Assembly (NCBI GenBank): GCA_030642325.1 | Contig: DAOWNY010000043.1 | Span: 1 to 10,634, forward strand | Source: Deltaproteobacteria bacterium | GTDB lineage: Bacteria; Desulfobacterota; DAOWNY01 | DNA: 10,634 nucleotides | Direction: 5' to 3' | Part shown: piece after piece, positions 6,909 to 10,634 of the stretch | Numbering within the stretch: the first letter of the stretch is position 1 | Layout: each line of letters opens with the position of its first letter | The notes under the pieces: generated by a model | What the model saw: the letters and a program-made list of their open reading frames with translations, nothing else | The model's database searches: none | What the model was told of the DNA's origin: nothing | Translations under genes and position numbers: made by a program

Positions 6909-6947
6909 GGCCAGGGGTATTGTTTTAAAAAAAATTTACCCCCGGCC
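6909..6947. terminator. Hairpin between convergent genes, possible bidirectional terminator
   Basis: GGCCAGGGGTA (6909-6919) pairs with TACCCCCGGCC (6937-6947) in ten of eleven positions, across a 17-base A/T-rich loop. It lies 16 bases beyond the stop of the phosphorylase gene and about 250 bases beyond that of the carboxykinase. On the plus strand it is followed only by GTTTT, and on the minus strand by no T run, so it is not a textbook intrinsic terminator. The position between convergent genes is the main argument. Confidence 0.4.
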
Positions 6948-6963
6948 GTTTTGCCATACTCGA

Positions 6964-9513
6964 CTACTCCTCCCAGGCGATCAACAGGGGGGTGAAGGAA
7001 TGGACAAGATAAGGATAGTGAGGGATAACCCTTAGTGCAAAACCGTAACGCCCGCTAAGTGAACATGAAATGTCAACTCTGTAAATATAGTGTTTGCCCT
7101 CTTTTCTTTCCATCTTCATTGGGATTATTTTTGCCTGATTAATCTTCCCCAGGGAGTCAAGTATCCCGTATAACACTTCTACGGAGACATCGTCGGGAGC
7201 CAAAGAATCAAGACTAACCCGGGCGCCGACGGGCATAGTTTCTCCACTTTTTATCTCCCTTTCCATCTCGATTTGATCGGCGCAAACAGAGACCCGGGGC
7301 CAGCAAGCCTCTATTCTTTTTCTCCGTCCGGCCTGTTCCTTTGCCGCCGCACAATGATTCGCCAAAAGCTTATCGCCAACACGATGAGCCGGAAGGTAGC
7401 TTCCTTCCGTATAATCCGATAACATGCGGTGGGAAGAGAAATATACCCCCAATTCTCTGATTGAATACTTCATCATTTCAATCCATTGCCGTGGTAAGTT
7501 GTTCCTGTCCCGGCTATAAAATAATGGTACCACTTCATTCTCCAGCAGACGATAAAGGGCCTTGCTTTCAATAGCCGCCAATTCTTCCTCGTCTGAAGAT
7601 ATCATACCGCTTCCAATCGCCCACCCGGTATCGGGGCGGTATCCTTCGCACCACCATCCGTCCAGAATACTCAAATTCAAAACTCCGTTGGCGGCTGCTT
7701 TCATCCCACTGGTGCCCGAAGCCTCCAGCGGCCTTAGGGGTGTATTTAACCAGACATCTACCCCCTGGACCAGGTAACTTGCAACATTCATGTCGTAATC
7801 TTCCAGAAAAACCACGTGATTTCTTACCAGTGGTTGTTTGGCAAAATGGGTAATGGCTTTAATCAGCTCCTTCCCCCCATTGTCCTGGGGATGGGCCTTA
7901 CCCGTAAAAATAATCTGAACCGGCCGTTCGGGATCAGTCAATATTTTAATCAGACGTTCCAGATCTCTCAAAATAAGGGTGGATCTTTTGTAATTGGCGA
8001 AACGACGGGCAAATCCTATGGTCAATGTTGCAGAATTAAGAACTTCTCCTGCTTCCTGCAATGCCGATGGGTTGACTCCCAAGCGTTGAAGCTGCATAAC
8101 AAGCCTTTTGCGGGCAAAAGTGACTAACCTTTCCCTCCGGTTCTGGTGAACCCGCCACAGTTCGCTATCAGGCAGTTGTCTGATTCTATCCCAGATTTTG
8201 TCATACACGGGGCGTTCACTAAAATAAGGGGCTATGTACCGCTCTAAAAGATCAACCATGTCGTGGCTTAACCAGGAGCGGGTATGAATCCCGTTGGTAA
8301 TGCTGGTAATGGGAATCTCATCCTCCGGTAGTCCGGGCCATAACTTGCTCCACATAGACCGGGAGGTCTCACCGTGCAATTTACTCACTCCGTTACAAAA
8401 AGCCGACAATCTTAAAGCCAGGACAGTCATGCAAAAGCTGGTGGATTTTCCCGGCTCTTCCTGGCCGAGGGCCAAAAATTTTTCCCAGCTAATTCCCAAT
8501 TCATCGGAAAAGTCATGGAAATACTTTTCAATCAGAGGAAGATCAAAGTATTCGTTACCGGCAAGAACCGGAGTATGGGTAGTAAAAACATTCGATGCCC
8601 AGATTAGCTCTCGAGCTTCGGTGTATTTTAAATTTTTTTCTTCCATCAGACTTCGAACCCTTTCCAGGGCCAGAAAAGCTGAATGTCCCTCATTCATGTG
8701 GTAGACAGTGGGTTTTATGTCGAGCGCCTTCAATGCCCTGACCCCACCCAATCCCAGGATCATCTCCTGACGAATCCTCATATCCCGGTCTCCCCCGTAA
8801 AGCTGGCCGGTTATCTCGCGGTTCTTGGGAGAATTTTCGTGAAGATTGGTATCGAGAAGGTAGAGGGAAATACGTCCGATCCGAACCCGCCAGGTCTTAA
8901 TCCAAACCCTCTCCCCTGCCAATTCAACCCAGACCAAAATCGGCATTCCCTTCTCATCGCATTCAATGGTAACAGGCATGTTCAGCCAATCGTTTTCCGG
9001 ATATGACTCCTGCTGCCAGCCATCAAAGTTGAGGCATTGCTGGAAATAACCTTTTCGATAAAGAAGACCCACCCCCACCAGAGGAACATTTAAATCACTT
9101 GCTGATTTTAGATGATCACCGGCCAGGATTCCCAAACCCCCCGAATATATGGGAAGTCCCTCATCAATGCCATATTCACAGGAAAAATATGCTGCCAGAA
9201 AGTCTTTTTCCTCACCATAAAATTTATCGAACCATGCGGGGGTAGCAATGTATTCGCGAAAATGCTGGTAGACCCGGTCAAGGTAGCTGGTAAAACCCTC
9301 GTCGTTACTTGCTTTATTCAGCTGAGCCTGGGACAGACTACCCAGCATCAATACCGGGTTTTGATTGGATTTTTCCCAGAATTCGGGATCAAGGCGGATA
9401 AAAGGCTGTTTCGCCTCCCAGTTCCAGGAAAACCACATGTTCATAGCCAGTTCCTGCAAGTGCTTAATCCTTTCCGGCAGATTGGGTACCACCGTAAACT
9501 CTCTTATGCGCAC
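6964..9513 (-). CDS. glgP: Alpha-glucan phosphorylase (GlgP, DUF3417-containing type)
   Basis: The enzyme phosphorolyses alpha-1,4-glucans such as glycogen or maltodextrin to glucose 1-phosphate, using pyridoxal phosphate, in the cytoplasm. I choose the GTG at 9511-9513 because GGAAGGAGG lies six bases before it; this gives 849 residues. An in-frame ATG at 9550-9552 would add 13 residues but lacks a ribosome site. Residues 7-110 are the DUF3417 N-terminal region (NLPERIKHLQELAMNMWFSW). Then come YSGGLGILAGDH (123-134), MNEGHSAFLALE (273-284), TTHTPVLAGNEYF (311-323), ITNGIHTRSWLS (405-416), GFARRFANYKRS (500-511) and the cofactor loop EASGTSGMKAAANG (597-610), in which K605 should carry the pyridoxal phosphate. 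The set of motifs is complete, so the enzyme looks active. The gene lies downstream of a GH57 gene on the same strand, 500 bases apart. Confidence 0.95.
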   Translation of the reverse strand: MRIREFTVVPNLPERIKHLQELAMNMWFSWNWEAKQPFIRLDPEFWEKSNQNPVLMLGSLSQAQLNKASNDEGFTSYLDRVYQHFREYIATPAWFDKFYGEEKDFLAAYFSCEYGIDEGLPIYSGGLGILAGDHLKSASDLNVPLVGVGLLYRKGYFQQCLNFDGWQQESYPENDWLNMPVTIECDEKGMPILVWVELAGERVWIKTWRVRIGRISLYLLDTNLHENSPKNREITGQLYGGDRDMRIRQEMILGLGGVRALKALDIKPTVYHMNEGHSAFLALERVRSLMEEKNLKYTEARELIWASNVFTTHTPVLAGNEYFDLPLIEKYFHDFSDELGISWEKFLALGQEEPGKSTSFCMTVLALRLSAFCNGVSKLHGETSRSMWSKLWPGLPEDEIPITSITNGIHTRSWLSHDMVDLLERYIAPYFSERPVYDKIWDRIRQLPDSELWRVHQNRRERLVTFARKRLVMQLQRLGVNPSALQEAGEVLNSATLTIGFARRFANYKRSTLILRDLERLIKILTDPERPVQIIFTGKAHPQDNGGKELIKAITHFAKQPLVRNHVVFLEDYDMNVASYLVQGVDVWLNTPLRPLEASGTSGMKAAANGVLNLSILDGWWCEGYRPDTGWAIGSGMISSDEEELAAIESKALYRLLENEVVPLFYSRDRNNLPRQWIEMMKYSIRELGVYFSSHRMLSDYTEGSYLPAHRVGDKLLANHCAAAKEQAGRRKRIEACWPRVSVCADQIEMEREIKSGETMPVGARVSLDSLAPDDVSVEVLYGILDSLGKINQAKIIPMKMERKEGKHYIYRVDISCSLSGRYGFALRVIPHYPYLVHSFTPLLIAWEE

Positions 9514-9522
9514 AAAAAGCCT
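9514..9522 (-). promoter_or_regulatory. Strong ribosome binding site that sets the phosphorylase start
   Basis: On the minus strand AAGGAGG (9520-9526 region) lies six bases before the GTG at 9513. No such motif precedes the upstream in-frame ATG at 9552. This favours GTG as the start of the phosphorylase, consistent with the family N-terminus beginning a few residues before the conserved VVPNLPERI. Confidence 0.7.
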
Positions 9523-9605
9523 CCTTCCGAATAATTGATCCCGCCGAATCATGCGATCAAAGCTGATAGCCGTTCACTGGGGCGGGGACCGGGGGTAAAT
9601 TTCAT

Positions 9606-9630
9606 CATGGACAAAACTTGTTTGTCCATG
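9606..9630. promoter_or_regulatory. Perfect 10-bp inverted repeat upstream of the phosphorylase (candidate operator)
   Basis: CATGGACAAA (9606-9615) and its exact complement TTTGTCCATG (9621-9630) are separated by five bases. The centre lies about 105 bases upstream of the phosphorylase start. There is no T run on either side, so a terminator is unlikely. The size and symmetry fit a dimeric repressor site, or else an RNA hairpin in the leader. No regulator gene is seen nearby to name. Confidence 0.5.
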
Positions 9631-9878
9631 CCGCCTGCCCCCACTTAAAAAAAACTCCGATTAATCATCATTTTTTACATTTTTAAAAATTATTTTACTC
9701 TGGAGATCGTATTAAAATTTTGTACCATGGAAACATTTTTAAAAAGCCTTCCCGACCCGTGAGCGGTTACCAGAACTGAGATTAAAATTCTAAAAAATAT
9801 GAATTCAATGCAGTGGATCTTTGAAAAATAAAGACGTAAAATTTCGACCGTGGGTCAAGGTTTTTTATAAATAATTTC

Positions 9879-9923
9879 AAAAAAAGAATCCGTAAGCTCA
9901 ACGGTCTGATCCGCCGAAGGCGG
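9879..9923 (-). terminator. Weak terminator-like hairpins after the GH57 gene
   Basis: On the minus strand a strong small hairpin, CCGCC-TTC-GGCGG (9911-9923), is followed by a weaker one, CCGT...ACGG (9890-9904), and then after a few bases by seven T residues (9879-9885). This lies about 90-130 bases past the stop of the GH57 gene. The stem next to the T run is only four pairs, so termination here is uncertain. The CCGCC hairpin may instead be a dispersed repeat. Confidence 0.3.
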
Positions 9924-10013
9924 GAAGTTGAAAGGTTGCCGTTAGACAAAATTAGAATTGTCGAAAAATATTTTGCACAAAATAAGTCCTGTTTTGTCAA
10001 GCCGGCAACATAG

Positions 10014-10634
10014 CTAAGGGGTTAGATACAAACAAAAAGAGTGTTTTTCTTCTCTTTCCACCAGTCTCAGAAAAACCAGCGAAGTGCCTTGATAAGAACG
10101 TTCTGCTCCTTCTTCGGAAAAGTTCACCGTCTCAATGGGAAAAAACCATAAAGTCATGGGTAAATCCAGAACCATCTTTATTTGCCAGTCCATTCTTTGG
10201 TCAACAATCATTACTTCTTCCACATCTTTTATCTCTTCAAATGCGCCTGCCCTGAATCTTTTATCTTTAATAAGGACAAATCTCTCCGGATCATCCTTTG
10301 ACATTAAATTAAAATTGAGTTCCGTGGCGAAAATGCATGGAAAAGAGCAAGAGAGGGCGTAGCTCGCCTTAATAAGCGGGGGATCTTCCGTAAGCACGAA
10401 GGTTTTTTTTACGATTAACGGGAGATCGTTTACCACCTCCCTTCTTTCCAAAGAAAGTTCTCCTTCCTTAACCTCCTTAACCTGATAACCTCCCTTGGCA
10501 ACCCGCCCCGGATCCCGGTATCGGTTACGGTAAAAATCGTCAATGGTTACTTTTTGATCAAGGAGGTGATCCAAAAAACTGTAGCGCATATGCTGATCAT
10601 AGATAAGAAACTCGTTTAAATTGTGCTCCTTTAC
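10014..10634 (-). CDS. GH57 alpha-amylase / 4-alpha-glucanotransferase, C-terminal part (partial, N-terminus beyond window end)
   Basis: The frame is open from the window edge, and the 207 visible residues end at a TAG (10014-10016). The internal ATG at 10587-10589 is not the start, because the sequence before it (EFLIYDQHMRYSFLDHLL) is the conserved entry to the C-terminal beta-sandwich of GH57 amylases and 4-alpha-glucanotransferases (DUF1926/PF09095 type). Later parts such as LPLIVKKTFVL, LNFNLMS and LPMTLWFFPIETVNFSEEG agree with this domain, which packs against the catalytic barrel. The catalytic residues lie in the N-terminal barrel outside the window, so hydrolase and transferase cannot be told apart. 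It precedes the glucan phosphorylase on the same strand, which suggests a shared role in glycogen or maltodextrin use: shortening or rearranging chains before phosphorolysis. Confidence 0.8.
   Translation of the reverse strand, partial: VKEHNLNEFLIYDQHMRYSFLDHLLDQKVTIDDFYRNRYRDPGRVAKGGYQVKEVKEGELSLERREVVNDLPLIVKKTFVLTEDPPLIKASYALSCSFPCIFATELNFNLMSKDDPERFVLIKDKRFRAGAFEEIKDVEEVMIVDQRMDWQIKMVLDLPMTLWFFPIETVNFSEEGAERSYQGTSLVFLRLVEREEKHSFCLYLTP

Larger units (their letters stand above)
6661..6963. other. Intergenic region between convergent carboxykinase and phosphorylase genes
   Basis: No gene is seen in these 303 bases. They hold a short degenerate GTTCA-type tandem repeat (6697-6725), a small hairpin with CGGATG (6740-6745) pairing with CATCCG (6753-6758), and a larger hairpin at 6909-6947 listed separately. 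No strong terminator follows the carboxykinase stop directly. Confidence 0.6.
9514..10013. other. Long intergenic gap between GH57 gene and phosphorylase gene
   Basis: This 500-base gap has no supported gene; a 72-codon minus-strand open frame (9782-10000) crosses the hairpins and has no ribosome site or family likeness. The gap holds a 25-base palindrome (9606-9630) near the phosphorylase, a G-rich stretch (9578-9595), an AT-rich middle (9645-9760) in which I find no convincing promoter boxes, and two small hairpins (9879-9923) towards the GH57 gene. Confidence 0.55.

Noticed and set aside
9782..10000. A 72-codon minus-strand open frame
   Set aside because: It reads through the hairpins and A/T tracts after the GH57 gene and has no ribosome site or recognisable motif.
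1..10634. A new defence or other multi-gene system
   Set aside because: All intact genes belong to known families of signalling and carbon metabolism, and the remaining DNA is IS remnants and small palindromes. I see no cluster of unknown genes.

Overview
The window looks like part of a bacterial chromosome with moderate G+C and AT-rich intergenic DNA. The Cache-type sensor kinase, the two-gene signalling pair, the GTP-type PEP carboxykinase, the DUF3417-type glucan phosphorylase and the GH57 enzyme would suit an anaerobic, Desulfobacterota-like (former deltaproteobacterial) lineage. That placement is an impression from protein style, not a proven assignment. There is no tRNA, rRNA, CRISPR array or phage module.

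Left part (1-3471, minus strand): a receiver-domain response regulator cut by the window start overlaps the end of a Cache/HAMP histidine kinase by 23 bases, forming a two-component operon. Upstream of the kinase lies a 665-base remnant of an IS21-family element. It has recognisable terminal inverted repeats (2411 and 3075), a broken istB fragment and a large hairpin element, while istA and the istB N-terminus are gone. Just beyond its right end is a 127-residue stand-alone receiver-like protein that has lost some receiver switch residues.

Middle (3472-6660, plus strand): a decayed IS200-like/RAYT transposase (3888-4616) carries several frameshifts and a destroyed HUH motif, yet still has a near-consensus sigma70-type promoter upstream. 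It is followed by an intact, divergent GTP-type phosphoenolpyruvate carboxykinase of 656 residues.

Right part (6964-10634, minus strand): an intact alpha-glucan phosphorylase and, upstream of it, the C-terminal 207 residues of a GH57 alpha-amylase/4-alpha-glucanotransferase-like protein, separated by a 500-base gap with palindromes. These two probably act together on glycogen or maltodextrin: the GH57 enzyme cuts or rearranges chains and the phosphorylase releases glucose 1-phosphate. The convergent PEP carboxykinase feeds gluconeogenesis, so the right half concerns central and storage carbon metabolism.

I found no clear new multi-gene system. The items most worth a second look are the IS21 deletion derivative with its hairpin, the degenerate receiver protein, the palindrome upstream of the phosphorylase, and the unusual PEP carboxykinase signature.
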